A stretch of 64,000 nucleotides of DNA from Thermoplasmata archaeon (GCA_022750115.1 JAKIWI010000002.1:253062-317061); one strand, 5' to 3'. Counted from the first letter of the stretch, positions 1-9,607 are shown. Notes: a model not told the origin generated them from the sequence alone. Program-made: numbers and translations.

Positions 1-1014
1 GGGAGTCGGAGGCTCGCGGCGGGCCACCAGCACGACGGCGAGCCCGATCCCCACCGCCCCGAGGGCGATGACGCCGTTCGCCAACGAGGTCCAGCTCGGC
101 GGTGCGATGTTCGGGCCGGCGGCGGCCGTGGCGTTGACGACCTTGACCTTCAGGACGTAGAGCAGAAGGGTCACCGACTCGTAGTCCCAGATGTGCATGA
201 GGATCGTCTGCGGCGTGATCGTGCCCGGGATCAGGACGGTCAGGCAGAACGTCGAAGGTCCCCCGAGCGGGTTGCGGGTCGTGTTCGCGACGAAGTCGTC
301 GAACGGCTTGGCGGTCTCGGCATGCAGCGAGAACGTCCGCGCTTGGATCGGCCCTGTCAGACAGGCGGTGACCGAGGCCGGCGGGAGTACGGCCCTCGGA
401 GAGAGGCTCTGCAGGAACGCGACCTGGGCGGGGTGGATCGCCGCGGAGGTGGTCGGTCCCCAACCGCTCGATGTCACGGCCCCGTCCGCGGTCCGGAGCG
501 TCCAGTTCCATTGGACGACCACGGAGGCGGTGCCGAACGGCTCGGAACTCATCAGAGCAACGAGTTCGCTGTTGAGGTTCGACGGATGGGTCCCGTTGAA
601 CGAGGTCGTGTTGCGGAGGGTGAACCCGGTGGGCGCCGCGGCGGCGGTCGCGCCGCTCGCCAGCGTGAGATTGTGGCCGGGCAGGAACATGATGATCGGA
701 GCGGGCACGGCGGGAAACGACGCCACGAGGCCGGGGACGTAGACGGTGGCCGAGGGGGTCGGGGTGGTCGTCTGGAGCGCGACCCGATAGGTCACCTGGA
801 GCAGCGAGCCGGGCGCGAACTGACCGACGGGGGAGGTGATGTTCAGTTCGATGATGTCGTTGATCGACGTATTGGCGCGCGGGAGCGGCGCCGCGGGATG
901 CGCGCCGGGCATCGCCAGAGTGGGCGGCGGGGCCGGTCCAGCGCGGAGCAGGGGGACCAAGGTGAGGAGGAGCAACGCCACCGCGATCGCGGCGAAGACA
1001 ACCCGCCTCGGCAA
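1..1014 (-). CDS. Secreted, C-terminally anchored protein (3' end beyond window)
   Basis: Unrecognised exported protein, read on the minus strand and still open at the left edge (338 codons visible). The proposed TTG start gives a short basic N-terminus followed by a hydrophobic signal segment (AAIAVALLLLTLVPLL), then a roughly 270-residue Thr/Ser/Pro-rich extracytoplasmic region with N-x-S/T sequons. Near the visible C-terminus is a transmembrane helix (ALGAVGIGLAVVLVARR) followed by basic residues, so the protein is probably anchored with its bulk outside. It is divergent from the membrane protein starting at 1255. No in-frame ATG was found upstream, so the start is chosen by signal-peptide position. 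The overlapping plus-strand frames in this stretch encode Arg/Gly-rich shadows. Function unknown. Confidence 0.75.
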   Translation of the reverse strand, partial: MPRRVVFAAIAVALLLLTLVPLLRAGPAPPPTLAMPGAHPAAPLPRANTSINDIIELNITSPVGQFAPGSLLQVTYRVALQTTTPTPSATVYVPGLVASFPAVPAPIIMFLPGHNLTLASGATAAAAPTGFTLRNTTSFNGTHPSNLNSELVALMSSEPFGTASVVVQWNWTLRTADGAVTSSGWGPTTSAAIHPAQVAFLQSLSPRAVLPPASVTACLTGPIQARTFSLHAETAKPFDDFVANTTRNPLGGPSTFCLTVLIPGTITPQTILMHIWDYESVTLLLYVLKVKVVNATAAAGPNIAPPSWTSLANGVIALGAVGIGLAVVLVARREPPTP

Positions 1015-1254
1015 GGTTCTGGACCTATTCCGGAACCGACTTGAGGGTACCCCATCGGGCCGGCGTCGGCAGTCCCCCCGTCGGATTCGGAATCCCAGAC
1101 GGCCACCCATCCTTTATGGCGCCTCCCGTCTGGGCGGCGCCACCATGCCGGGCGGGGTCGGGAGGGCGGCGCATTCGCACGACGGCACGCCCCCAGCCAG
1201 CCCCAGGTACTGCCGGCGTCCTGGCGATCCCGTTGACCTGGGAGCACCCACGGG

Positions 1255-3807
1255 ATGACGGCGGTTGCGTCCCCGCGAACGCCCGTGGCCGCCCCGCCCG
1301 CGCCGGCGCCGGCGGCAGCGCCCCCGGCGGCTGCGCCCCCGGCGGTGCCGGTTCGAGTCGCTGCACGCGCGCCCGCCCGCCGGCGCGGACGCCTCCACCG
1401 AATTGAGGGCGCGCTGTTTCCGGTTCGGGGGAGCGAGCATCAGAATCCTCAGGGAGTCCCCGAGCCCGGCAAGCCCGAGCTCCTCGCGTACCTGGTCTCC
1501 CTCGCGATCGGGGCGATCGGCGCGATCGCCATCCTGATCGCGATGGCCCCCTACGCCCTGCCGTCGGGCGGCGACCCGGGAGAATGGATCACCTCGTCCT
1601 ATCCGTACGTGGGATTGCCGTACCCGACGTGGATCGTGCCGGGGCAGTATCCGCCCCTCTTGTTCCCCCTGCTGGGGAGCCTGGTTCGACTGCTCGGCCC
1701 GGTCCAGGCCGGTCGCGGCTTCGTCGTGCTGATGGCGATCCTCCTCGGACTCAGCTCGTACTTCCTCGCCCGGTCGGTCGTCCGCTCGCGCTCGGTCGCC
1801 CTCGCCGCCGAGGGATTCGTCGTCCTGAGCCCCACGCTGATCCAGATGTTCTTCTGGGGCGGCTACCCGAACCTGCTCGGGTTGGTGTTCTTCAACCTGA
1901 GCTTGGGATTCTTCCTGCGGTTCGTCCGCTCCGCCCAGCCCACCCACGCCTTCCTGTTCTGGGTCGCGACCGCCGCGACCGTCCTCACGCACTCGCTCGT
2001 CGCCACGATCCTCGGCGGCACTCTCCTCGTCGTCTTCGTGTTCGTCGTCTGGCAGCGCTGGCTGCCCCGGACGTTCTACCGAAGTCGGGCCGCGCTCGCC
2101 GGCCTGGGGGTGTTCGTCGCCTCGGTCGGGGGGTTCTACCTGCTGACGCGCTTGGCCGGCGTTCCCCACCCGCAGTACCTGCAGACGAGCGCGTTCGCCT
2201 ACGTGAAGAGCGGGATCGTCGGGATCTACTCCGTCATCGTCAACCCGTACGTCCCCGGATTCCGCCCGAGCGTGGTGGAGGCGGAGATCGCCTCGTTCGT
2301 CATCGCCGGGCTCATCCTGTTCGTCCTCGTCGGTCTCCGACTGCTCGCGCCGGCGCGGCTCACACTCGGGCTCCTGCTCGTTCTCGCGATGTTCGGGACC
2401 GTCATCGGCGGGGCGATCGTCGGCTGGGAGCTGTCCGTCGTGACGGACTACCTACGGTTCGGCTACTTCCTCGTCGTGCCGCTCGGCCTCGGCCTCGCCC
2501 TGATCGTCGACGAACTCGTCCATGCGTCGCCGAGATGGTTCGCGAACTCCCGTCGGGAACTCCGGCACACCAGCCGGGCCGCGGTCGGCGCGGCGCCGAG
2601 CGTGGAAAAGCTTCCTCCGCTCCATCCGCCGAGCGGGCCGGGACGATGGACCACCTTCGGCATCGCCGCGTTCGCCATTTTCATCGTCGCGCTGGTGCTG
2701 AGCGCGGGACTCGTGACGTACCCGAGCCTCGCGACGCAGGAGCAGCTCTACTCCGCCTCGTTCCACGACACGTCGTTCCTCTCGGCCCTGCACGACATCC
2801 GCGACTCGGGGGTTGCGGGGAACGTCTTTACGGTCGGGGGCGCCGCGAAGTGGACGCGCGCGATCCTCGACCGGAACGCCTACACGCCCTTCATCGCGAC
2901 GCGCTATACCTTCGACCCGACGCACCTCGACTACGAGGAACTCGCCTACTTCGCGATGGTCGCGCACGACACCGTCACGAACAGCCTCGTGGCCGCGACG
3001 ATCGCCGGGGCGAACGCGACGTTCGACAACGTCACGCCCGACTATCAGGCGTCGTACTTCGGCGTGTTCACGCCGGTCGCGACGATCCTTCCGCAGATTT
3101 TCAACGTCTCGGTCTCGAACCGAACGACGACGCTCATCGAGTCGGTCACGGGGAACCCGCACATCCTTCCTCCCACGGATGGTCGGCCGGATATGACCCT
3201 CGTCTACCCCGAGACGGGGTTCAACCTCTCCATCGGCATCTCGCTCGCCACGGGACTCCCGACGGCCCAGTACACCATCCAGGTCATCGCCGCCCCGGGA
3301 TGGATCGTCCAATCGCTCCGCGGAAACGTGACCGGTCCCTCGGTCGGGATCGGGGCGACGACGTTCCGGCTGGGGGCGACCGCGGGCGACGACCTTCTCA
3401 ACCCGGCGGGTCTTTCGGGGGGGCTCCTCACCTACCTGAACGCGACGCCGGCGAACGTGTTCGACACGCACCCGCAGCTGTCCAACCACCAGGCGCTCGT
3501 CTCGCGCCAGGGGTTTCTCGTCTACGGAGGGCCGCGCGGCACGTCGGTGCTCAACCTGACGTTGACGTTCACGACGCCCGGGGCGCAGAACCTGGTCAAC
3601 AACCTCCCGCCGTTCGTCGACACACCCGACGTCTGGCAGAACTGGTCGATCCGGTTCGTGCTCCTGACGAACCAATCGCAGTTCCTCAGCAACCACCCGA
3701 GCGCGATCTTCTGGGATGTCCCCTATCTCGAAGGAGAGTTCGGCGCGAAGGTCCTCAGCGTCGAGGGGAGCTGGACCGTGCTCCTCCTCCCGGCGAGCGA
3801 GAGCTGA
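1255..3807 (+). CDS. Polytopic membrane protein, GT-C-like, with large extracytoplasmic C-terminus
   Basis: 850-residue membrane protein. After an Ala/Pro-rich cytoplasmic N-terminus (about 1-75) there are roughly nine to ten hydrophobic helices up to residue about 490, followed by a soluble part of about 360 residues. The first outer loop has GGDPGEWI followed by a conserved SYPYVGLPYP block, then YPPLLFPLLG and FWGGYPN. An acidic residue in the first outer loop is typical of GT-C glycosyltransferases, so sugar transfer from a lipid-linked donor is a possible role. That is inference: no diagnostic motif such as WWDYG is present. It is clearly paralogous to the convergent gene at 3838-6204, which shares DPG(E/D)WI, YPPLLFP, FWGGYPN and HDxSFL. 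The start is ATG; no clear TATA box seen. Confidence 0.85.
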   Translation: MTAVASPRTPVAAPPAPAPAAAPPAAAPPAVPVRVAARAPARRRGRLHRIEGALFPVRGSEHQNPQGVPEPGKPELLAYLVSLAIGAIGAIAILIAMAPYALPSGGDPGEWITSSYPYVGLPYPTWIVPGQYPPLLFPLLGSLVRLLGPVQAGRGFVVLMAILLGLSSYFLARSVVRSRSVALAAEGFVVLSPTLIQMFFWGGYPNLLGLVFFNLSLGFFLRFVRSAQPTHAFLFWVATAATVLTHSLVATILGGTLLVVFVFVVWQRWLPRTFYRSRAALAGLGVFVASVGGFYLLTRLAGVPHPQYLQTSAFAYVKSGIVGIYSVIVNPYVPGFRPSVVEAEIASFVIAGLILFVLVGLRLLAPARLTLGLLLVLAMFGTVIGGAIVGWELSVVTDYLRFGYFLVVPLGLGLALIVDELVHASPRWFANSRRELRHTSRAAVGAAPSVEKLPPLHPPSGPGRWTTFGIAAFAIFIVALVLSAGLVTYPSLATQEQLYSASFHDTSFLSALHDIRDSGVAGNVFTVGGAAKWTRAILDRNAYTPFIATRYTFDPTHLDYEELAYFAMVAHDTVTNSLVAATIAGANATFDNVTPDYQASYFGVFTPVATILPQIFNVSVSNRTTTLIESVTGNPHILPPTDGRPDMTLVYPETGFNLSIGISLATGLPTAQYTIQVIAAPGWIVQSLRGNVTGPSVGIGATTFRLGATAGDDLLNPAGLSGGLLTYLNATPANVFDTHPQLSNHQALVSRQGFLVYGGPRGTSVLNLTLTFTTPGAQNLVNNLPPFVDTPDVWQNWSIRFVLLTNQSQFLSNHPSAIFWDVPYLEGEFGAKVLSVEGSWTVLLLPASES

Positions 3808-3809
3808 CC

Positions 3810-3829
3810 TCGGCGGGTTCCCCCGCCGA
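3810..3829. terminator. Hairpin between convergent genes
   Basis: An 8-bp perfect stem (TCGGCGGG with CCCGCCGA) and a TTCC loop lie just after the stop of the plus-strand gene and just before the stop of the minus-strand gene. It occupies most of the 30-bp gap between the convergent paralogs, so a shared bidirectional transcription stop is plausible. No U-tract follows. Confidence 0.45.
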
Positions 3830-3837
3830 CGAATTCG

Positions 3838-6204
3838 CTACGGTCCCTGGAGGACGATCCACTCCGTGTTGGAGTAGACGGTCACGAAGTGGAACGTCGT
3901 CGCGAGGAAATCGACCGTCTGGGTGTAGGCGACGGTCGCCGGTAGGAACAGGAACCGGATCGAGAGCGCCTCCAGGAACCCGCTCGTGTCGAGAACGCTG
4001 GGCAGGACGACCGCCGGGTTCGACGCCGACGGGACCGTCAGGGCGATCGAGAACGAGAGCGGGGCGACGGGGTTCGGATTCGCGAACCCGTAGGCGAGGG
4101 TGCCGGATCCGTTCGTGACGTTCGTGCTCTCGCTCCGGGGCGCGGGCGAAGTGGCGCCGGTGAGGTCCACCGTCGCGTTGGACGGAAGCGCTCCCAGGTG
4201 GGTGGAGACGTCCCATCCGATCTTCCCCGCCGAGCTCGTAAGGCTCGTGACCGACCCGATGTGAAGGGCGGCGACGCGGGTCGGCGGTGAGGCGAGCGTC
4301 AGGTTGAACCCGAGCACGCTCGCCCCGGCCGAGGGCGTGACGGTGTAGTTCACCCAGAGCGTCGGCGAGCCGATCGCGAGTGTCGTCGTCTGGACGGTGG
4401 TCGCACACGCGTTCGTCTCCCGGACCTGTCCGGCGCCGCTCGGTGTCGGCACCTCGAGCGTGGGCGGAGCTCCGGAGCTCGCGGGCGACCAGCCAGTGCA
4501 TGTCCCGCCGGTGGCGTCCACCATCTCCGACGCCGGGAGGACCCGCAGCATCGGCACCGGCACGCCGAGCACGAGCGCGGAGACCATCGGCGCCTGGCTG
4601 ACGGACGTCGTGGCGTACCCCGAGTAGGAGGCGACGAGCAGGTTGTTCGTGACTCCCGAGGCGCTGTTCATCGCGAAGTACGCCTCCTGGGCGTCCGCGA
4701 TCTGCCAGTTCTCGTAGAGGAGCCACGTCGGACCAGGGTCGAAGGCGCCGCGGTCCGTGAGCGCTTCGATCCACCGGGCGGTCCCTTCGACGGTGAGTAC
4801 GGAGCCCCCGGTCGGGTTCGTCGAGAGGTAGGAGGCAGCCGCGAGGAACGATGCGTCGTGGGTCGAGCCCGCGTCGCCGTGCTCGGCGAGCGCGACCGTC
4901 GGGATCGTCACGTTCACCAGGAGAGCGGCCAGGCCGAGCACGACGATGCCGACCGCGAGGAGGCGGAACGGAGCGGGCCGCAGCAAGCGGAACCGGGAAA
5001 GCGGGACCGCCGGGGTCGGGGTGGGATCGGCCGCGGCCGGCATCGCCACGAGCGCCCGGGGCAACAGCGCCTCGAGGCTCGTGATCGCGAGGAGCGAGAG
5101 GGGGAGGGGGAGGAAGTAGACGAAGCGCGTGTAATCGGTCGCGACGTGGGCGAAGTAGCCCCCGACGGGCGCGAGCAGTACGACGCCCGACCACGCTCCC
5201 GCGACCAGGGACGGAGTCCCCCACCGGTCGGGGCGGCGCGCCGCGGCCCAAGCGACGAACAGGAGGACCCCGACGCCGGCGACGCCGAGGATCGCGGCCG
5301 CCGCGCGCGCCGAGAGGTCGAGCTCGGGGCCCATCGGGAAGAACGCGGGCGACTTCGTGAGCGGGACGAACACGGTGCCGAGCCCGGAGAGGGTGAACGC
5401 GGGCGGGTCGGCGTAGAGGTAGTTGATGCGCGGGATGCCGAGCGCGTTGAGCGCCTCGCTGTAGACCGCGTCCGTCACGATGACGATCGCGAGCCCGGCG
5501 AGCAGCCCCCGCGCGAGGACCGAGCGCCACGGCAGCCGCCGGAGCGCGATCGACCCGACGAAGGCGAGGACGACCGTCGCGACCAGGAGGTCGAACGTCA
5601 GCGTGTGGGCGAGGTAGGTCAACGCGACGAACCCGCCGAGGGCGACGCCCCGCCACGTCCCCGGACGCCGAAGGTACAGCACGAGCGTCGCGATGGCGAG
5701 GTCGAACAGACAGAACGCGAGGAAGTTCGGATAGCCACCCCAGAACAGCATCGAAATGACCGTGCCGTTCAACAGGCCGAGCCCGACGAGGGCGACCCGG
5801 AACTCGGTCCGCGCGATCGTTGCTCGGGCGAGGTACCAGAGGCTCAGGCCGTAGGCGCCGAGGACGAGGCCGCCGAACGCGAACCCCGTTTGGAGGGGCG
5901 AACCCGTCGCGAGCCGGAGCGCGCCGAGGATCGGGAACAGGAGCGGAGGATAGAGGAACGGAGACCCGACGGCGTAGGCGGGCGGGTGGGCGAGGCCGAC
6001 CCAGCCGTACGAGCGCTGAATCCAGTCGCCCGGGTCGACGCCCGGAGGGACCGGGAAGAACGCGTAGTAGTACTCGAGGACGCCGACGGCGACGACGAGG
6101 AGGGTCAGGACCGCCGCGGTCTCGAGCGGGTCGGGCCAACGCGGGAGGTGCGGGGAGGGTTCGGACGGGGCGGTCCCCTCCACGAGGCGGGCGACCCCGC
6201 GCAC
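3838..6204 (-). CDS. Polytopic membrane protein, GT-C-like, paralog of the convergent neighbour
   Basis: 788-residue membrane protein starting with GTG. After about 30 N-terminal residues it has about ten hydrophobic segments to residue about 430, then an extracytoplasmic region of about 350 residues rich in Thr, Ser and N-x-T. The first outer loop reads PPGVDPGDWIQRSYGW and is followed by FLYPPLLFPILG and LFWGGYPNFLAF, colinear with the gene at 1255-3807. The two differ enough that this is an old duplication. Its start lies 28 bp after the stop of the exported protein at 6233-6769 on the same strand, so the two are probably cotranscribed and may act together at the surface. A glycosyltransferase-like role is inferred from topology and the acidic first loop only. 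Confidence 0.85.
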   Translation of the reverse strand: MRGVARLVEGTAPSEPSPHLPRWPDPLETAAVLTLLVVAVGVLEYYYAFFPVPPGVDPGDWIQRSYGWVGLAHPPAYAVGSPFLYPPLLFPILGALRLATGSPLQTGFAFGGLVLGAYGLSLWYLARATIARTEFRVALVGLGLLNGTVISMLFWGGYPNFLAFCLFDLAIATLVLYLRRPGTWRGVALGGFVALTYLAHTLTFDLLVATVVLAFVGSIALRRLPWRSVLARGLLAGLAIVIVTDAVYSEALNALGIPRINYLYADPPAFTLSGLGTVFVPLTKSPAFFPMGPELDLSARAAAAILGVAGVGVLLFVAWAAARRPDRWGTPSLVAGAWSGVVLLAPVGGYFAHVATDYTRFVYFLPLPLSLLAITSLEALLPRALVAMPAAADPTPTPAVPLSRFRLLRPAPFRLLAVGIVVLGLAALLVNVTIPTVALAEHGDAGSTHDASFLAAASYLSTNPTGGSVLTVEGTARWIEALTDRGAFDPGPTWLLYENWQIADAQEAYFAMNSASGVTNNLLVASYSGYATTSVSQAPMVSALVLGVPVPMLRVLPASEMVDATGGTCTGWSPASSGAPPTLEVPTPSGAGQVRETNACATTVQTTTLAIGSPTLWVNYTVTPSAGASVLGFNLTLASPPTRVAALHIGSVTSLTSSAGKIGWDVSTHLGALPSNATVDLTGATSPAPRSESTNVTNGSGTLAYGFANPNPVAPLSFSIALTVPSASNPAVVLPSVLDTSGFLEALSIRFLFLPATVAYTQTVDFLATTFHFVTVYSNTEWIVLQGP

Positions 6205-6232
6205 GTCACTTGAGGTTTGCTCGGCCGTCGCA

Positions 6233-6769
6233 CTACGCCGACCAGGTCCCGTGCGCGTCGAGATTCGCCCACTCGACTCCCGACGGGCTCCACACGACGA
6301 GGTCGAGCGCCTGACCGGCGTACGACGTGAGGTCGATCTGGAACGAGCCGCCGGTCGAGAGGCTGCAGCCCGTCCCCGTGACGTTCGTGCACCAGATCGG
6401 CGTGAGGTTCTGGGGCGACGGCACTCCGGTGAGTTGGTCGGCGCTGAGGACCTCGAGGTAGACGCCGGTGCATCCGCCGGGCGCCGACAATTGGCATGCC
6501 GAGATGCTGAGCGTGGCCGATACCGACGCGGAGCTCACGGTCCCGGCGCCGTCCTCGTCGGACTGGGAGTCGGGCGCGAGCTGGAACGGGAAGACGACCG
6601 CGCTCGCGATCCCCGGCTCCACTTGGAGGTCGGTGGCGTGGGCGACCGGAAGATTCGGCGGCGCGACCCCCGGGGCGGTGAGCATCGCGAGCCACGCCGT
6701 GGCCACGAGCGCGGCGGCGGCCGCGACGGCGAAGATCAGGATTCGTTGCCGGCGCGGCCGAATGGTCAT
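6233..6769 (-). CDS. Small exported protein with N-terminal membrane anchor or signal
   Basis: Unrecognised protein of 178 residues. The ATG at 6769 is chosen because it gives a compact signal (MTIRPRRQRILIFAV followed by an Ala/Leu-rich helix). The reading frame extends to 6892, but that extra stretch is Arg-rich and has no hydrophobic core. The mature part has about five cysteines (ISACQL, GGCTG, WCTN, GCSL), likely disulfide-bonded, in a beta-rich chain ending WANLDAHGTWSA. It lies upstream of, and on the same strand as, the GT-C-like gene at 3838-6204 with a 28-bp gap, suggesting a two-gene operon. No family could be named. Confidence 0.75.
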   Translation of the reverse strand: MTIRPRRQRILIFAVAAAAALVATAWLAMLTAPGVAPPNLPVAHATDLQVEPGIASAVVFPFQLAPDSQSDEDGAGTVSSASVSATLSISACQLSAPGGCTGVYLEVLSADQLTGVPSPQNLTPIWCTNVTGTGCSLSTGGSFQIDLTSYAGQALDLVVWSPSGVEWANLDAHGTWSA

Positions 6770-7068
6770 CGAAGTCTCCGTGCTGCGGCGATGCCTGCGT
6801 TCCGCGCGGGCGGGCGGCTCGCCGCCCCTCCAGGAGCCGCGACTCGATATATCGTCCCTCTCGCGCGCCCCGTGCCGTCGGAGTCGGCGCATCGCAGAGG
6901 CCGAGGCGATTCCGCGCTCACGTCAGCCTCATTACCGTCGGTGTGCCAGAGCCGACGGAGAGGCGTTCGGTTGGACGGTTCGGCAACCCAAACCCTCGGC
7001 CTTCCAGGTCCGGCCAGTCGAAGCGCCGCAGAATCCGGCTCGCGACTCCCGCCGCGAGGACGCCGATC

Positions 7069-8592
7069 GTGAGCGCCCCTCGGGCACCCGATGTCCTCGT
7101 GGTGGTCCTCGACTGCGGACGCGCCGACGACTTCCCCGGTGGGTCGCACGCCGTCACGAACATGCCGTTCGCCGACCGCCTGCGGCGGGAGAGCCTCTGG
7201 TTCCCCCGCGCCGTCACCCCGGCGCCGTGGACGGTCCCGTCGCACGCCAGCCTCTACACCGGCCTCTACCCATGGGAGCACGGCGCCCACGCGAAGGGGA
7301 CGCTGAAGCTCGCCGAGGGGATCCCGAGGCTCCCGGCGATCCTGCACCAGCGGGGCTACCGGACGTTCTCGCTCTCGGCCAATCACCTGCTCTCCCCGAA
7401 CCTCGGTTTTTCCGACGGATTCGACCGGCTCGCGTGGGCTGGCTGGTGGGAGCCGTACTACCGCACCACCGGCACCGGCCGCCCACCGCACTCGGTGGGG
7501 GATGCCGGGGATTCCGGTGGGGTAGGGCTGGACCGGATCCAGCACGGGGCCGCGTGGCAAGCGGTGAAACTGACGTCCCGGATCGTCTACCGGTTCCCGT
7601 TCGTCACCGATGCCGCGGGCCGACTCACCCAGCAGCTCCGTTTCCCCACCCAACCCGAGCAGCCCGGCGTCGCCTCATGGGTCGAGCCGACGCTCGACCG
7701 CTGGCTGCGCGACACACCGGCCGATCAACCGACCTTCACCTTCGTCAACCTGCTCGAGACCCACGAGCCCTACTACCCGACGGCCCGATGGGGCGAGGGT
7801 GCGCGGCGCTGGTTCCGAGCGGCCCGCACCCGGCAGGACCACATCGCCTGGCTCGCCGGCGCTTGGCGGCCGACGGCGGACGACTACCGGAGGCTCCACG
7901 AACTGTGCCGCGACATGCTCTCCCAGGCCGATCGCCGGCTCGCATCGATCGCCGAGGTGCTGAAGCGCCACGACCGCTGGGACGACACCACCGTGGTGGT
8001 CACCAGCGACCACGGCCAAGCGTTCGGAGAGCACGACCTCCTGTTCCACATGCTCCGTCTCGAGGAGCCGCTCGTTCGGATCCCCTTGTGGGTTCGACGG
8101 CCTCGCCGCCCGGAGCTGACCGGACCCGCCACGGGCTGGGCCAGCCTGGTCGACGTCGCTCCGACCCTCCTCGAGGATTCGGGAGGGACCGGCGGGTTCG
8201 TCTCGTCGGGCCTGCCGCTCGGCCATCTGCGGGACCATGAGCGGGACGTCCCGGTGCTGACCGCCGCCGACGGGCTCGTCTGGAAGACGATCATCCCCGA
8301 GCACGAGCGCGGGCGCGTCTCGGAGCAGCGGAAGCGGGCGTTCGACCGGGTCCTCGTGGCGGCGTACAGCGGCGACACGAAGGTCGTCTACGACGCGGCC
8401 GACGACCGGGTGCGCGCGTTCGACATCGAATCCGACCCGGGCGAGCTCCGGGACCTGTGGCCGGAGCGGTCGACCGCGCTCTCGGCCCTCGCGGCGGAGG
8501 CGAAGTCGGTGGCCGGGCGGATGCTGCACGGCCCCGAGGCGCCGATCCCGGATGACGTCGAGGAGCGCCTGCGGTCGTGGGGTTACATCTAG
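7069..8592 (+). CDS. Alkaline phosphatase superfamily hydrolase, sulfatase-like
   Basis: About 507 residues. The metal-binding start of the fold follows directly on the N-terminus: VLVVVLDCGRADDF matches the family's N-terminal D-x-x-R-x-D metal site. TVPSHASLYTG occupies the place of the sulfatase nucleophile motif, and VVTSDHGQAFGEHD supplies the C-terminal Asp-His metal ligands. The nucleophile position is Thr, not the Cys or Ser that is converted to formylglycine in true sulfatases, so a phospho- or alkanol-transfer reaction is as likely as sulfate ester hydrolysis. No signal peptide is visible, so it is probably cytoplasmic. GTG at 7069 is preferred because a purine-rich GAGGA lies 9 nt upstream and the domain starts there; an in-frame GTG at 6943 would add 42 Arg/Pro-rich residues. 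Confidence 0.85.
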   Translation: MSAPRAPDVLVVVLDCGRADDFPGGSHAVTNMPFADRLRRESLWFPRAVTPAPWTVPSHASLYTGLYPWEHGAHAKGTLKLAEGIPRLPAILHQRGYRTFSLSANHLLSPNLGFSDGFDRLAWAGWWEPYYRTTGTGRPPHSVGDAGDSGGVGLDRIQHGAAWQAVKLTSRIVYRFPFVTDAAGRLTQQLRFPTQPEQPGVASWVEPTLDRWLRDTPADQPTFTFVNLLETHEPYYPTARWGEGARRWFRAARTRQDHIAWLAGAWRPTADDYRRLHELCRDMLSQADRRLASIAEVLKRHDRWDDTTVVVTSDHGQAFGEHDLLFHMLRLEEPLVRIPLWVRRPRRPELTGPATGWASLVDVAPTLLEDSGGTGGFVSSGLPLGHLRDHERDVPVLTAADGLVWKTIIPEHERGRVSEQRKRAFDRVLVAAYSGDTKVVYDAADDRVRAFDIESDPGELRDLWPERSTALSALAAEAKSVAGRMLHGPEAPIPDDVEERLRSWGYI

Positions 8593-8677
8593 CGACCCCC
8601 CACGGGCCGTCGCTCCCCCGCGGAGGTCCCGATACAGGACAACACGTATTACCCCCTCCGAATAGCGACGTCCGGTG

Positions 8678-9607
8678 ATGCGCATTCGGCGGGCGACCGG
8701 GGTCTTGTTCGCGGTGCTCGTCGCCGCCGGATTCATTCTCACGGCGTGGGGTTCGGCGGGGCTCGCGACTCGGCCGGCCACGGCCCTTGGCGCCCTAGCG
8801 CCCACGACGGCGCCGTCGTTCCCGACGCCGATCCGCCACGTATTCGTCCTGATGTTCGAGAACACCGAGCTCGGTGATGCGATGCGGAACGGCTCGTACG
8901 AGCGCTACCTCGCCAGTCACTACTCGTTCGCGGGCCAGTACTATTCGCTCGAACACTACTCGTTGCCGAACTACCTCGCCGTGACCTCCGGCACCCCGAC
9001 GAACCTGTTCCAGGTCGAGAACGTCACGAACCTCGCCGACCTGCTCGGCACCGCCGGACTCACCTGGAAGGGGGAGGAGGAGAGCATGCCGCATGCGTGC
9101 GATTCGGTCGACAGCGGCGGCTACGACCACTTCCACGACCCGTGGGTGATGTACGGCGACCTCGTGAACCGCCCGACGCGCTGCGCGAGCCACGTCGTCA
9201 ACTTCACCGCGTTGAACTCGTCCCAGTCCTCCGGCGTCTACCCCAACTACAACCTCGTCGTCCCCAACCGCACCCACGACGGCCACGACACGAACGCGAG
9301 CGTCGCCGACAGCTGGCTTCGCTCGTTCCTCTCGCCGCTCGTCAACGCCTCCATCTTCCGGACGTCGGTGTTCTTCATCACCTACGACGAGGGAACCACC
9401 AACCTCGGGGAGAGCAACTCGACCACCGGCGGGGGCCACGTCTACTTCGCCGCGGTCTCGCCGTACTCGATCACGGGATTCAACTCGACCCAGCAGTACT
9501 CCGATTACAACGTCCTCACAACGACCGAGTGGTTGCTCGGTCTGGGGCACACGGGCCACCACGACAATTGGGCGACCTACCCGCCGATGAAGGACCTTTT
9601 CACGTAG
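8678..9607 (+). CDS. Secreted phosphoesterase family protein (acid phosphatase/phospholipase C type)
   Basis: About 309 residues with a signal segment (VLFAVLVAAGFILTAWG). The mature part opens with IRHVFVLMFENTELGD, the usual first motif of the PF04185 phosphoesterase family (phospholipase C, AcpA-type acid phosphatase), in which the Glu-Asn pair contributes to the metal site. Further family features are SLEHYSLPNYLAVTSG, the segment around YDHFHDPW, and FFITYDEG, where the late Asp-Glu is expected to bind metal. It probably hydrolyses phosphomonoesters or phospholipids outside the cell. A TATA-like sequence at 8645-8652 lies about 28 nt before the ATG, consistent with a leaderless transcript. 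A GTG immediately precedes the ATG. Confidence 0.88.
   Translation: MRIRRATGVLFAVLVAAGFILTAWGSAGLATRPATALGALAPTTAPSFPTPIRHVFVLMFENTELGDAMRNGSYERYLASHYSFAGQYYSLEHYSLPNYLAVTSGTPTNLFQVENVTNLADLLGTAGLTWKGEEESMPHACDSVDSGGYDHFHDPWVMYGDLVNRPTRCASHVVNFTALNSSQSSGVYPNYNLVVPNRTHDGHDTNASVADSWLRSFLSPLVNASIFRTSVFFITYDEGTTNLGESNSTTGGGHVYFAAVSPYSITGFNSTQQYSDYNVLTTTEWLLGLGHTGHHDNWATYPPMKDLFT

Noticed and set aside
1584..4118. Very long plus-strand frame (844 codons) overlapping the membrane protein gene
   Set aside because: Arg/Pro/Gly-rich shadow of the GC-rich gene at 1255-3807; no domain, signal or sensible hydrophobicity.
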